Assembly: GCA_963971405.1 (NCBI GenBank)
Contig: OZ020491.1
Span: 130,910 to 194,909, forward strand
Direction: 5' to 3'
DNA: 64,000 nucleotides
DNA from: Psococerastis gibbosa
Lineage: Eukaryota; Arthropoda; Insecta; Psocodea; Psocidae
This document shows, in pieces, positions 32,200-43,047 of this stretch. Under the pieces are notes generated by a model that worked only from the letters and a program-made list of their open reading frames with translations, was not told where the DNA came from and did no database searches. The first letter of the stretch is position 1. Each line of letters starts with the position of its first letter. The translations under genes were made by a program, and so were the position numbers.

Positions 32200-32582
32200 G
32201 GCGCTCATTCCATTGACCGGCTAGGGCTATTTCCAACAACGGTGACGGGGTGCAGATATTCAAGACTTAGGTAGCGTTTCCACCGACCTCGCATTGCAGA
32301 TTGCAAATGACATTAACGGAAAGGTTTGTTTTTCTTTTTATAGAAATCTATTAAAATGTTTGTAATTAACATATCCCATGAAGCCATCTTTTAATTTTAG
32401 TTTGTTTGTTTGTGATTTTACTGTATGATCATTGATCAATTTTAACTATGGCATAGAGGAAAATAAACATTTCCGTCAATTCTGCAATGCGAGGTCGGTG
32501 GAGACGCCACCTAAGTCTTGAATGTCTGCTGCCACGTCACCGGTGTTGGAAATAGCCCTAGCCGGTCAATGGAATGGGCACC
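32200..32582. mobile_element. MITE family M1, complete copy
   Basis: This palindromic element of about 383 bases has the ends GGCGCTCATTCCATTGACCG and GGTCAATGGAATGGGCACC. Inner repeats of the same type (GCGTTTCCACCGACCTCGCA) lie about 80 bases inside each end. It has no coding capacity. A stray copy of one terminus (CGGTGGAATGAGCGCC) at 32,148-32,164 shows a second, older copy just to the left. The superfamily is not settled. Confidence 0.8.
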
Positions 32583-32801
32583 TAAATTGAAGGACTACCT
32601 AGTCTCATTGATATACATGGATTGCTACCACGGCACCTAGCCCACGCTGAACAAATGTCTTCTCTTTTGGTCACGTGACAAAAAGGGTTATTATGGCAAG
32701 AAGTGGTTGACTCCATTGCGTTCAACGCGATTTAGACGTATTTCTTAGCCTGTCATTTAATCTATTTACCCATTTATTGAGTTTTTCTTTGGTTTGACAT
32801 A

Positions 32802-32884
32802 ATGGTCATATCTTGCTCTGCTTATAAATGCACTAATAGGTTAAACATATGTCGAGAAACGGGGGAAAATATTACTTTTCACAA
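32802..32884 (+). CDS. First exon of a THAP-domain protein (candidate)
   Basis: ATG at 32,802 opens MVISCSAYKCTNRL and reaches ENITFHK, where a strong splice donor (AA followed by GTAAGT at 32,885) begins. The C-x4-C pair and the ITFHK ending match the N-terminus of THAP zinc-finger domains, a DNA-binding fold found in animal regulators and in P-element transposases. Animal THAP genes often have an intron right after this point. The remaining zinc ligands (C-x2-H) would be on a later exon, not identified here. It may belong to a host gene or a domesticated transposase. Confidence 0.6.
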
Positions 32885-32987
32885 GTAAGTGTTCGCATGG
32901 TTTGGTCATTAGTTGAGGCAACATTTATGGGTTTATTTCAGTTTTCTTAATCATTATGTTAACAAATTGCACACATTCAATTGTCCT

Positions 32988-33312
32988 CAAGGCCGTAGCT
33001 AAGGGGGGATCCTTGGGGGCGGAGGGGGCGGTCCCCCCCCCCCCCGAGAGAAATAGCATTATTCTAGTTAGAATGGACTTTTGAAGGAAATTAAGAGAAA
33101 TTATTACTCAAGTAAGGGAAACGCGATATTTTCTGGGCCACCGCCCCCCTCCCCCCGAAAAATTTTTCTGAAACCGTCCCTGCCCCGAAATGAAATGGCT
33201 TGACACTAGATAGAATCAGATCTTGAGAGGAAACATAAAAACCACTATGTAATACCCAATATAATTTTTACCCCCTCCCCCCCCCCCCGAAAAATTCCTG
33301 GCTACGGCCTCG
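32988..33312. mobile_element. hAT-type MITE, family H1
   Basis: The inverted ends CAAGGCCGTAGC and GCTACGGCCTCG are flanked by a perfect 8-bp target duplication ATTGTCCT (32,980-32,987 and 33,313-33,320). An 8-bp duplication and CA-starting ends are hallmarks of hAT elements. The interior is non-coding, with long C tracts and the family block AAATGGCTTGACACTAGATA. Other copies are at 55,925 and 60,797. Confidence 0.88.
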
Positions 33313-33329
33313 ATTGTCCTGTATAATTT

Positions 33330-33480
33330 TAATACTAATAATAATAATAATAATAATAATAATTAAATTAATAAAATTAATATATATATATATATATATA
33401 TATATAATAATAAAATTAAATAAAAAATTAATAAATAATAATAATAATTATTATTATTATTATTATTATTATTAATATAA
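33330..33480. repeat. Compound microsatellite (TAA, TA, ATT)
   Basis: Runs of TAA, then TA, then ATT/AAT fill this stretch. It has no gene. Asparagine- and isoleucine-rich open frames here are artefacts. Confidence 0.9.
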
Positions 33481-33868
33481 CGTTGCCCCGAACGATTGGG
33501 GTTTGCTCCGCAATGTCCGCCCCGCCAATCGCGAACCAATGATGACAAACCAATATTGGCCCGAGACAACCCCCGGCTTGACCCGACCATCGGGCATATG
33601 AATGGCCAATCAAGGCAAGCCGTATTTATTGGCGTGCCAATCCTGGCCCTTTTTAGGGTCAATCAAGGCATCCCGTACTTATTGGCGTGCCAACCTTGGC
33701 CCTCTCCTAGAGCGATATCTAAGGCCCTTCATTGACTGGGGCAGCGTTGCCCCGAATGATTGGGGTTCGCTCCGGAATGTCCGCCCCGCCAATCGCGAAC
33801 CAATGATGACAAACCAATATTGGCCCAAGACATTCCCCGGCTTGACCCGACCATCGGGCCAATGAATG
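33480..33868 (+). repeat. GGCCAAT-rich repeat units, left block
   Basis: Two units start GTTGCCCCGAAYGATTGGGG. They contain many copies of GGCCAAT/TTGGCCC in both orientations. The last 138 bases (33,731-33,868) are identical to 39,005-39,142 on the far side of the LINE region. The same units recur there with a 211-bp period, in the same orientation. The block is followed by G and C runs to about 33,930 that resemble a hAT MITE end. Confidence 0.8.
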
Positions 33869-34189
33869 TTTTTTTTTTGGGGGGGGGGTCATGACCCCTA
33901 TGACCCCCCCTCTTGTGCCCGCCCCTGGAGGGAGAAGTATATTTCACCTATCTAACCTGGCGATTAAAAGTCTGTGCTATCATAGGCTACATGGATATCG
34001 ATGAGGGATATCCGAAATTTAACCACAGGAAAATTATTTACAGTGAAATTATACTCATATAATTATCTACTATATCTGCTAATTGATAGATTTGAAAGCA
34101 TTTTTGAGTGAGCTCGGACGGGTTATTCAATTTTTTTCAAACAAACGAGGGGAAGATGCGCGGAAAATTCTAATTGATAAATTAATATT

Positions 34190-35390
34190 TTTAGTGAGTT
34201 TTGGTGCCATCGTTATTAATAAATTGGCCCAAGTCTGGTTAATGTCATTAGTGCCAGACCTATATTTTATTGGTTGGGTCTTACTCGGCAAATGCACCAT
34301 CGTTATTAATTAATTGGCCCTAGTCTGGTTAATGTCATTAGTGCCAGACCTATATTTAATTGGTTGGGCCTTACTCGGCAAATGTACCATCATAATTAAT
34401 TCATTGGGCCATGTCTGGTTAATGTCATTAGGACCAGCACTATATTTTATTGGTTGGGTCTTACTCGGAAAATGCACCATCGTTATTAATCAATTCGCCC
34501 AAGTCTGGTTAATGTCATTAGGACCAGCACTATATTTTGTTGCTTGGGTCTTACTCGGAAAATGCACCATCGTTATTAATTAATTGGCCCAAGTCTGGTT
34601 AATGTCATTAGTGCCAGACCTATATTTTATTGGTTGGGCCTTACTCGGCAAATGCACCATTGTAATTAATTCATTGGCCCATGTCTGGTTAATGTCATTA
34701 GGACCAGCACTATATTTTATTGGTTGGGCCTTACTCGGCAAATGCACCATCGTTATTAATTAATTGGCCCTAGTCTGGTTAATGTCATTAGTGCCAGACC
34801 TATATTTAATTGGTTGGGCCTTACTCGGCAAATGCACCATCGTAATTAATTCATTGGCCCATGTCTGGTTAATGTCATTAGGACCAGACCTATATTTTAT
34901 TGGTTGGGTCTTACTCGGAAAATGCACCATCGTTATTAATTAATTGGCCCAAGTCTGGTTAATGTCATTAGTGCCAGACCTATATTTTATTGGTTGGGCC
35001 TTACTCGGCAAATGCACCATTGTAATTAATTCATTGGCCCATGTCTGGTTAATGTCATTAGGACCAGCACTATATATTATTGGTTGGGTCTTACTCGGAA
35101 AATGCACCATCGTAATTAATTCATTGGCCCATGTCTGGTTAATGTCATTAGGACCAGCACTATATTTTATTGGTTGGGCCTTACTTGGCAAATGCACCAT
35201 CGTTATTAATGAATTGGCCCAAGTCTGGTTAAGGTCATTAGTGCCAGACCTATATTTAATTGGTTGGGCCTTACTCGGCAAATGTACCATCATAATTAAT
35301 TCATTGGCCCATGTCTGGTTAATGTCATTAGGACCAGCATTATATTTTATTGGTTGGGCCTTACTCGGCAAACGTTCAATAGACATTTAC
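34190..35390 (+). repeat. 90-bp tandem array, thirteen units, 180-bp higher order
   Basis: Units start at 34,231 and recur every 90 bases to 35,311. Two types, marked GTGCCAGACC and GGACCAGCAC, alternate over most of the array. Each unit holds nested inverted motifs (GGCCCA...TGGGCC and GTCTGG...CCAGAC), so each can fold into a hairpin. Because 90 is divisible by three, long open frames appear on both strands, but these encode the same 30 residues repeated and have no start context. It is a satellite-like array. Confidence 0.92.
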
Positions 35391-35734
35391 TGTTTGGCCC
35401 ATTCTCGACGGAAGAAGTCTGGCCCATAATTCTTTAAAATATGTTGGACCGAAGTGGGAAAACGATGATCGGCTATTTGAATTTGGCCCAACCTTGGGAA
35501 AACAGACATTAACCAATGGTCGGTTGATATTAATCGGGCCAGGGCTTGAAATTTGAAGATCGGAAAGGTTCAGTTGGCCCAAGATTGGATTTTGACTGGC
35601 GTAACAATCAATGGCATGCCATTGATGGGCCAACATAAACATGTCAATGATTGTAATCCCAATCAATAACCAAAGTTGGCCCAATCACATTTTCCCAGCC
35701 CCAGACAACTCCCATGCAAACCACCAATCCCAAA
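35391..35734. repeat. GGCCCAAT-rich sequence between array and LINE
   Basis: There is no gene here. TTGGCCCAA-type motifs in both orientations continue from the array, without a regular period, up to the 31-bp inverted repeat at 35,735. Confidence 0.5.
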
Positions 35735-35765
35735 TCAATCCCCGATCAAGTGTGCTACATGGGTA

Positions 35766-37387
35766 CTGTAGTACATTGTAATAGACAACTCACAAAAATA
35801 AATGAAATTAAAAAGTCGGAAACCGTACTTAAATGGAAGAAAACTACACCCGAGACTATTAATAACATTATATGTGAAATGAATAATGGAAAGTCACCGG
35901 GTACAGACAAGATAAGAGTAAAAGATTTAAAGAAAAATGTGAAACTAAACCATATCATTGCGGAGGTGGTAAATGATTCTCTGGCGAAAGGAGAAATACC
36001 AAATGAATTTAAATGGTCCATAGTGAGACCTATATATAAAGGGAAAAAACACGATGACCCAAAAAATTATAGGCCAATATCAATTCTAAATACAGTAGAG
36101 AAGGTGCTTGAAAAAGAAGTTCATCGGCAGCTCACCGACTATCTCTATGAAAATAAATTGCTAAGTGAACATCAATATGGATTTCAGAAAAATAAAAGTG
36201 CAGAATTATGCCTGAGTGAATTTTGCGACTATATAAATGGGCAACTACACATTAATAACCATGTCTTAGTACTTTTTATTGACTACTCAAAGGCTTTTGA
36301 CGTTTTAAGCAAAGAAGTGGTACTAGCACAATTGAAAAGCTTGGGAGTAGAGGATATCGAGATGGAATGGTTTGAAAACTATCTGACGGGGCGTCAAGTT
36401 GTCGTGAAAGTGTTTGACTCAACAAGTAACCCCGGAGACTGGGCAACAGGCATACCACAAGGTAGTAAAATTGGCCCAATCCTCTACTTAGTAGCTACTA
36501 ATAAAGTACTGCAAACATTGAGGAAAGGCAAGGAGTTTATGTTCGCCGATGATACGGCTATAGTAGTGGCCTGTAAGGAAATTAACAAAGCCAATAGCAT
36601 TCTCCAAAAAGTAATTACAGATATTCAAAAGATATCTCATGATATTGGGCTCACAATAAATTGTGCAAAGACCAAAATAGTACATATAAGAAACAGGGGG
36701 CCTAAACAACGGAAAAGTAAGTTCACTTTCCATAAACATGAGTGCTTACACAATGATGAAAGCTCAACAAGATGCGAATGCAGCGATTTCATAGATATAG
36801 TTGAGGAGCATAAATATCTTGGTGTTTGGATTGATGGGAACTTTAACTGGCAAACACAAATTGACTCAGTGTGTAAAAAGCTAAGATCAGCAAGTGGAGT
36901 ACTACATAAATTGAAATATGGAGTTCCTTTGAAAGCTAGAAAGATGGTGTACCATGCACTAGTGGAATCAGTTATCAGTTATGGGATCACATCATGGGGA
37001 CGTGATAATAACACTTACATACAAAAAATACAAAAAATACAAGATAGAATTATAACTAATATGTATTCGGAAAAATTTAACAAAAAATACAATGATACAT
37101 TTTCGAAATATCAACATGCTGAATTATTAACGTGCAATAAAATCTTAAAATTTAAAATTATAAAACAAAATTATTTCGACGATAAATATATAACAGCGGA
37201 CAAAACTAGATATACGAGGCAACAACAAAGGTTACAGATACCAATTACATACAATAAATATGGGGACAGGAAAAATAATGTGCTAATAAAAAAATTGTTC
37301 AACGAAATCCCCCAAGCTATAAAAAATGAAGAAAAAATTGGGAAAGCAAAACAAGTAATAAAAAAATGGTTGCTAGAGACTCAATAG
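35766..37387 (+). CDS. LINE ORF2, reverse transcriptase half (CR1/L2-like)
   Basis: The open frame to 37,387 has no stop. It starts in the linker before the RT (SETVLKWKKTTPETINNI) and continues through KSPGTDKIRV, LVLFIDYSKAFDVLS, GIPQGSKIGPILY and MFADDTAIVV. It ends in a basic C-terminal domain (IKKWLLETQ). The upstream ATG at 35,714 lies in the flanking repeat and is accidental. No endonuclease precedes it, so it cannot act alone. The intact frame of about 540 codons suggests moderate age. The 3' UTR follows, with an A run at 37,550-37,562 and ATT repeats. Confidence 0.88.
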
Positions 37388-37580
37388 GCAAGACCTATTG
37401 AACCCACAATACCCTTAAAAAGTTGCAACATTTAGTGAAGAAGACGCCACCCCCGACAAGCGGAAGCTTTGGGGTGGTCGTGAATTGTAATTAGTCTATT
37501 TTTATTTTGAATTAATATAATCCCCTAGCTGGTGGAGTAACCAGTTAGGAAAAAAAAAAAAATTATTATTATTATTATTA

Positions 37581-38474
37581 TTGTTATTATTATTACACAT
37601 GAAAATACGATGTGTTACAAAGGAGCTGGGGGTTGAGTTGGCAAATGTCGACATTGAAGAATGTTTTAGAATTAATTCAAAAAATAAGGACAAGCCTTTT
37701 TTTGAGCAATTTTATTGTAGGAAAGTCGATGTAATTGAAAAAGACATAAGAATGATGAATTCTAATTGTAAAGACATTAGAGTACTGCACCTTAATATAA
37801 GAAGCTTAAAAAAATACTACTGTGAGTTAGAAATATTAAAAACACAAGTAAACCCTGAAATAATATCGATATGTGAAACGGATTTAAAAAGTTATGAGAA
37901 AGATTTATATAACTTGCACAATTACAATAAATTTGATTTTTTTCGCTCAATACAAGAGGGGGGAGGCATTTCTGTTTATATCAAGAAACATATTGTCGCA
38001 GAGGAGATAGTATTAGAAGATAATTATAATTCGATGGAAAAGGTAGTACTCAAACTACACATGGGAAAGAATACTTTTGTGAATGTACTAGCTATCTATA
38101 GGCTACATAAGCCACCTAAAGCTTTTATTGCGGAGCTTACTGACCTTGTAGAAAATAAATTGAATGGGAAAACTATTATAATTGGTGATATAAACTTAGA
38201 TTTGATAAAAAAATCTACGACTAAAGCTGAATACTTGAATGTGCTAATAAGTAATGGGTTCATCCAATGCATAAATCTAGTAACAAGAGAAGAGTTTCGG
38301 GAGGGTGTGCTTAAACAATCATGCATTGATCATTGTTTTACAAGAAACATGAAAGTAGTAGACTCAATTGTTATTTATACTAAAATTTCAGACCATTATC
38401 CAATTGTCATAGATTTGCAATTAAAGGAGCGTATAAAAATCTGCAACGTGCAGAAAAAAAGTGTGACGATATAA
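37581..38474 (+). CDS. LINE ORF1 end and ORF2 endonuclease half
   Basis: One frame of 297 residues joins what looks like the end of an ORF1 protein (KELGVELANVDIEECFRI) to an APE-type endonuclease (VLHLNIRSLKKYYCELE, IISICETDL, GGGISVYIKKHI, IIIGDINLD, KISDHYPIVIDL). A frame change near 38,470 leads to further linker pieces: 38,527-38,769, then to about 38,978 in other frames (DTAELFLKTFISEIKN). It ends at the linker, where the upstream half begins. It is broken and probably inactive. Confidence 0.8.
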   Translation: MLLLLHMKIRCVTKELGVELANVDIEECFRINSKNKDKPFFEQFYCRKVDVIEKDIRMMNSNCKDIRVLHLNIRSLKKYYCELEILKTQVNPEIISICETDLKSYEKDLYNLHNYNKFDFFRSIQEGGGISVYIKKHIVAEEIVLEDNYNSMEKVVLKLHMGKNTFVNVLAIYRLHKPPKAFIAELTDLVENKLNGKTIIIGDINLDLIKKSTTKAEYLNVLISNGFIQCINLVTREEFREGVLKQSCIDHCFTRNMKVVDSIVIYTKISDHYPIVIDLQLKERIKICNVQKKSVTI

Positions 38475-39004
38475 CGAAAATGAAATAAACCTTCGTATAA
38501 AGAACGAAAAATGGGAAATAAGTAATTTGAATGTGATTGACCCATCTGGAAAATATAACAGACTTAAAGAAAGTTTTGCTCAAATTTACCAAGAAGCCGA
38601 ACGGCTGGAAAGAATTTCAAAAAGTCGACCAGAATCGACGTGGGTTACGAGGAAAATAAAAGTGGAAATGCTGAAAAGAGACAAGTTGTTCGTAAAGTGG
38701 AAGAAACAAAGGAATAATTGGGAGAATAAATTATTATACAATAAGCAAAGAAACTATACAAACTTATAAGCAGCGCTAAAGCTAAATCAATATACATGGA
38801 ATTGAAAGGTGCACGGAATGACATTAAAAAAACCTGGAATATAATAAACAAGATTACTGGCAGGAAAAGTAACACATCAATTGATGAGAAGGGTGGAAAG
38901 ATACTTTAAAACCAACAATCAAGATTACAGTGACACAGCGGAATTGTTTTTGAAAACTTTTATTTCTGAAATCAAAAATACCCATGTAGCACACTTGATC
39001 GGGG

Positions 39005-39400
39005 ATTGACTGGGGCAGCGTTGCCCCGAATGATTGGGGTTCGCTCCGGAATGTCCGCCCCGCCAATCGCGAACCAATGATGACAAACCAATATTGGCCC
39101 AAGACATTCCCCGGCTTGACCCGACCATCGGGCCAATGAATGGCCAATCAAGGCATGCCGTACTTATTGGCGTGCCAACCTTGGCCCTCTCCTAGAGCGA
39201 TATCTAAGGCCCTTCATTGACTGGGGCAGCGTTGCCCCGAATGATTGGGGTTTGCTCCGGAATGTCCGCCCCGCCAATCGCGAACCAATGATGACAAACC
39301 AATATTGGCCCAAGACATTCCCCGGCTTGACCCGACCAACCTTGGCCCTCCCCTAGAGCAATATGTAAGGCCCTTCATTGATCATACTAAGATGGTCCAG
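39005..39400 (+). repeat. GGCCAAT-rich repeat units, right block (211-bp period)
   Basis: Two units begin ATTGACTGGGGCAGCGTTGC at 39,005 and 39,216. The first 138 bases are identical to 33,731-33,868. They contain many GGCCAAT motifs and no gene. Confidence 0.85.
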
Positions 39401-39401
39401 C

Positions 39402-39600
39402 CTTGGTTTTCCGTGGCTGGGCCATTGAAGGATACGCTTCATTGGCCCTCCCTGGTTTTCCGTGGCTGGGCCATTGAAGGGTACGCTTCATTGGCCCTCC
39501 CTGGTTTTCCCTATCTGGGCCATTGAAGGGTACGCTTCATTGGCCCAGATAGGGAACTCCAGGGAGAGCCAATGAAGCGTATCCTTCAATGGCCCAGCCA
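39402..39600. repeat. 49-bp tandem repeats with an inverted end
   Basis: Direct units (TGGTTTTCC..TGGGCCATTGAAGG) start at about 39,402, 39,451 and 39,500. At about 39,530 the sequence turns round: TTCCCTATCTGGGCCA is followed by its reverse complement, and one to two units continue inverted. The array can therefore fold on itself. Confidence 0.8.
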
Positions 39601-39659
39601 CGGAAAACCAAGGCTGTACCATTGATGGATGCGCTTCATCGGGCCTCTCTGCGTTTACC

Positions 39660-41234
39660 TTCTATGACCCACGTCAGGGATTCTATACTCTTCTAATGAT
39701 TGAACCGTGAAGGAGACACGTAATAAGCTTTCGAGTTTTCCTTTTTTTTCAACCAAAAGAAGGGCGAAGAATCCCAAACTTGATTGGGTCATGTAAGTGA
39801 AACGAAGAAATAATACTGACACGCAATCGAAAATGGCTTAGTTAGTTATGGCGTCATTAAGAACGGTACAGCAAAACTAGCAATAGTTCCAAATAAAGCA
39901 CATTATTTAATAAATGAAGAAACAATGAAGTATAGTAGTTATTAAACTTATAAAAAAACTTAAATTGTCAGTCTTTACATGAACATGTCATGAATCAGTC
40001 TGGGCGTATTTTATTATCCAATCAACATAAAAACAATTTTGCTTTACATATTTTTACTGTCATTTAATTTGTCATGTGTGAAGCGGATTTAATATATATT
40101 GGAAGACATACATTTCCAATATCTAATGTCCACAGTCCACACGTTCCATGCGGTCATTCACTTGATCTTTCGTAGCAAGAGCATGAATTACAAAATTTAT
40201 TATAATCAGCTAATCATAAATGTGCCAATGGATTAGCTTCGCCATAGGCATAAGCTAAACATAGGGCCTAGTTACATTTTTGAGAAACGCCCACTTCAAT
40301 GGAAAAGAATCCAGGAAAATATATGATTTCATTAATGTACATTATGAAGAAATTTTTTTTGTAATACATTTTCTTTACTATAGGTGAAATTTGATTGATT
40401 GATAATATGAAAATTATGATTGAATTAATAAAATACGCATTTCAATATTGTACGGTACAATTTAATTTTGTATTTAGAAACATTCAAGAAAAGTGCCAAA
40501 CAAAATATGACTAAAACAAGCCCATTATTTGATAATGTTTCAGAAATGTCCATTTATTATGTGTGGTCTCATTGTGTTATAATTTGTTGTATATGAATTC
40601 ATTAGCAACTGGGCAATTACCCCAATGCTATAGAAATGCCTGCCTGAACATGTCATATGCGGATAACTGCAACGGGCTTTCCTTTTCGACTCTATATTTT
40701 AAAAGTTTTTGAATAACAAACATTCATTTGAAAAACCAGGTTGCCGTTGATGTGGTCAAATATTGGTCATTAAGTTAAAATTTTCAATCGCTTGGACACG
40801 AAAAATTAAATTAAATTATTAAATAAATACATAATTAAGGATATTTTTTGTTCAATCAAAATGAAATCCTGTGAAATGAATAAATAGTAAATGTTAATCT
40901 GTTTTCTATTCAGTAGCCGAAGGCACTCCTAAAACTGATTAGCCGGTGATATGTTAGACACGAATAAGCTGGAAAGCAGAATGACCCTGTCTGTTATGCG
41001 AGTCAATGGAATAATTTTTTGACTTACTCTGCAGAACACTGTCTGTTAGCTATGCCGATAGATTATCATGGGCCATTTATTCTGAACACATCCATTTCTT
41101 CTATTCAATTAAATTCAAAAAATAAAGAGCCTTGCCCGATTTAACTGTATTTAACCGATTATATCATATACCGAGCTATCTTCTTTTAAGTACAACAAAA
41201 TATAATTACAAATGCTTTCAAGGCCGGATATAAC
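39660..41234. other. No gene seen
   Basis: About 1.6 kb of AT-rich sequence lies between the repeat blocks and the local duplication. No open frame, RNA gene or clear repeat end could be supported. Confidence 0.4.
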
Positions 41235-41800
41235 AGTAACAACCAAGTTACCATGTATTGATTATTTTATAAATGACTTGGGGCTCTTTTAGTAGCAAAA
41301 TTATTACTTAAAACTACAATATAATACGGTTGTAATGTTAGTCATGTTACAAGGACATGTTACGTAGAAAATTTGTTGTTTTTCAGTTTTTAATTAATTA
41401 ACAAAGCACGTTATTAACGATTTGGCTCATGTAAGTTGCAGATGACTACTGCATGCATCGTATAATAGGAAACACCAAATTTTGGACACCTTAGTTCTCA
41501 TATAAAAACCAGAGGGGACTAAAATTTCGCCTATAATCAGGGATAGTTGGAAAAACTACAAAACCAAAAAGTAAAAATACCCGATTAGGCTATATGATGC
41601 ACGAAGTAGTCTTATATAACTTAAATGAGGCAAATTGTTAATAACTTGCTGAGTTAATGAAATACGAGTAAAAAATGGAAAGTATTCAATTTTGGGGCGC
41701 CAATTTTCTACGCAGCATATACCTCATAAAAAACAGAAGATACATATAGGCTATACTGTATGCAATTCTGGGCTACCATGGGTGATTCATGTTAAACATT
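41235..41800 (+). repeat. Local duplication, copy 1 (empty of MITEs)
   Basis: This aligns over its length with 43,048-43,880 in the same orientation, at nearly 90% identity by eye (shared blocks such as CAAATTTTGGACACCTTAGT and GGGGACTAAAATTTCGCCTA). Its end (GGGCTACCATGGGTGATTCATG) matches 45,045-45,068. At 41,453-41,463 it has GCATGCATCGT uninterrupted, the site where copy 2 carries a hAT MITE. Confidence 0.8.
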
Positions 41801-42332
41801 GCAATAAAAACAAACTCAATAGGCACTCAGCGACTTTGGGAGTGTGGAATTTTCGAATAAGCCACCTTGTAACTGCATTGCTCGGCAGATTATGCGATAA
41901 ATATGTATCATCTGCCCGTTTTTTAGTAACTTCAGCTGAAGATTACAAAACGTTTATAGACTATTGCACTACGAGAAAATTTAAAGCCTATAGCTCCAAA
42001 TCCGAAAGGATATTACGTTAAAAAAATTATTTTTTCCATATTATTCCCAAGTTTAGGTATTCCCTACTGTATATATAGTATATATACTGTATAAATAGTA
42101 TTCCCTACTGCTGAACAAAAATTAAAGAGGAGAAAAAGAGTGGCTTTCGCTTCACCATCAACCATCTAAATTGAAGGCATTCAATTTAGTAGGCTACGAC
42201 TTGCAAATTAACTAAACATTTTTATCCCGTAAAATAAAAATTTCTCAGTATCACAATACTTTGTGTACCATTTTGTGATGTGATATTTACTATGTGATAT
42301 ATTTTTTTTTACATTCTATCAATTTTCTTATG

Positions 42333-42883
42333 ATTATTCTGTAGCCATCGGCATTGAAAAAGTATTGGATGGAATTTCAGACATAGAGTCCCTGTTGGGA
42401 AATAAACATGAGACGAACAAATGTCCGACCATTTCAGTCACCTCCAGCATTTGTCAGACACACCAGCCTTCCATGCTAATTATCAGATGATTATTCTGCA
42501 GTCATCGGATTGAAAAAGCATTGGTGCAATGAAAGCAAAAAAGCAATAAACATGAGACGAAAAAAAGAAAACGACAAAGAAACCACAGATACAGCGTAGA
42601 TAGCGACAGCTGCAGCCTGATCGAGGCGATTATAATACCGGTATTTATTTAATCTCCTGGTGTTAAAAATGTAAACAAGATAATTTTATAATAGAAAGTG
42701 CTATTCAAAATCTGTTTGTTTACAGTTATAATTTGGTATAATAGGGTGTTTATTTAACCCCGGTATTATAATCGCCTCGATCAGGCTGCAGTGACAGTGT
42801 CAAGTCAGCAGTACCAGTAGCAGCGTCACACATTGAGGAAACATTCGGATCCATAGTAGTGCCTCCAAATAAATCAGACGGGG
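42333..42883 (+). pseudogene. Decayed exon of an unknown protein, copy A, split by MITE
   Basis: The exon codes for AIGIEKVLDGISDIESLLGN, then after a partial duplication KKRKRQRNHRYSVDSDS, and after the M3 MITE DSVKSAVPVAASHIEETFGS and IVVPPNKSDG. It is followed by a splice donor GTAAGT at 42,884. It is homologous to the minus-strand exon at 46,170-46,404, and the intron start and an ATT microsatellite beyond are conserved too. A first-part duplication (42,333-42,430 and 42,484-42,570) and the MITE disrupt it. The basic KRKRQRN segment suggests a nuclear or DNA-bound protein. The family is not recognised. Confidence 0.6.
42610..42792. mobile_element. MITE family M3, copy inside the decayed exon
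   Basis: This palindrome has ends CTGCAGCCTGATCGAGGCGA and the reverse complement, and 183 bases with no coding capacity. The duplicated target is GACAG (42,605-42,609 and 42,793-42,797). Comparison with the other exon copy supports this, since removing the MITE and one GACAG restores the exon's local alignment. A second copy lies at 44,124-44,284. Confidence 0.8.
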
Positions 42884-43047
42884 GTAAGTTTCGTATATTA
42901 TGGCAGAATCGTCGGTTTAATTGTATTATTATTATTATTATTATTATTAGCGAATTAGAGAGAAAAATAAATTGCTGTTATATGCTGATATATGATACAT
43001 AAAGTATGTATACACTATATATGTCGGGGAAACGTTTGTAAGTACAC

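Larger units (their letters stand above)
35735..39009 (+). mobile_element. LINE with permuted halves between 31-bp inverted repeats
   Basis: Bases 35,735-35,765 and 38,979-39,009 are exact inverted copies. Between them lie, in plus orientation, the 3' half of a LINE (linker, RT, C-terminus, 3' UTR, A run and ATT repeats to 37,595). Directly after it comes the 5' part of the same kind of LINE (end of ORF1, endonuclease, linker), which stops at about the same linker point where the first half begins. The order is thus RT then endonuclease, a circular permutation. The RT (FADDTAIV) and endonuclease resemble the CR1/L2 group. Confidence 0.75.

Noticed and set aside
33363-33662. N/I/Y-rich open frames
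   Set aside because: They are translations of TAA, TA and ATT microsatellites joined to the GGCCAAT repeats.
34190-35390. CRISPR-like array or repeat protein gene
   Set aside because: Units are contiguous 90-bp tandem repeats without spacers in a eukaryotic genome. The open frames arise because 90 is divisible by three.
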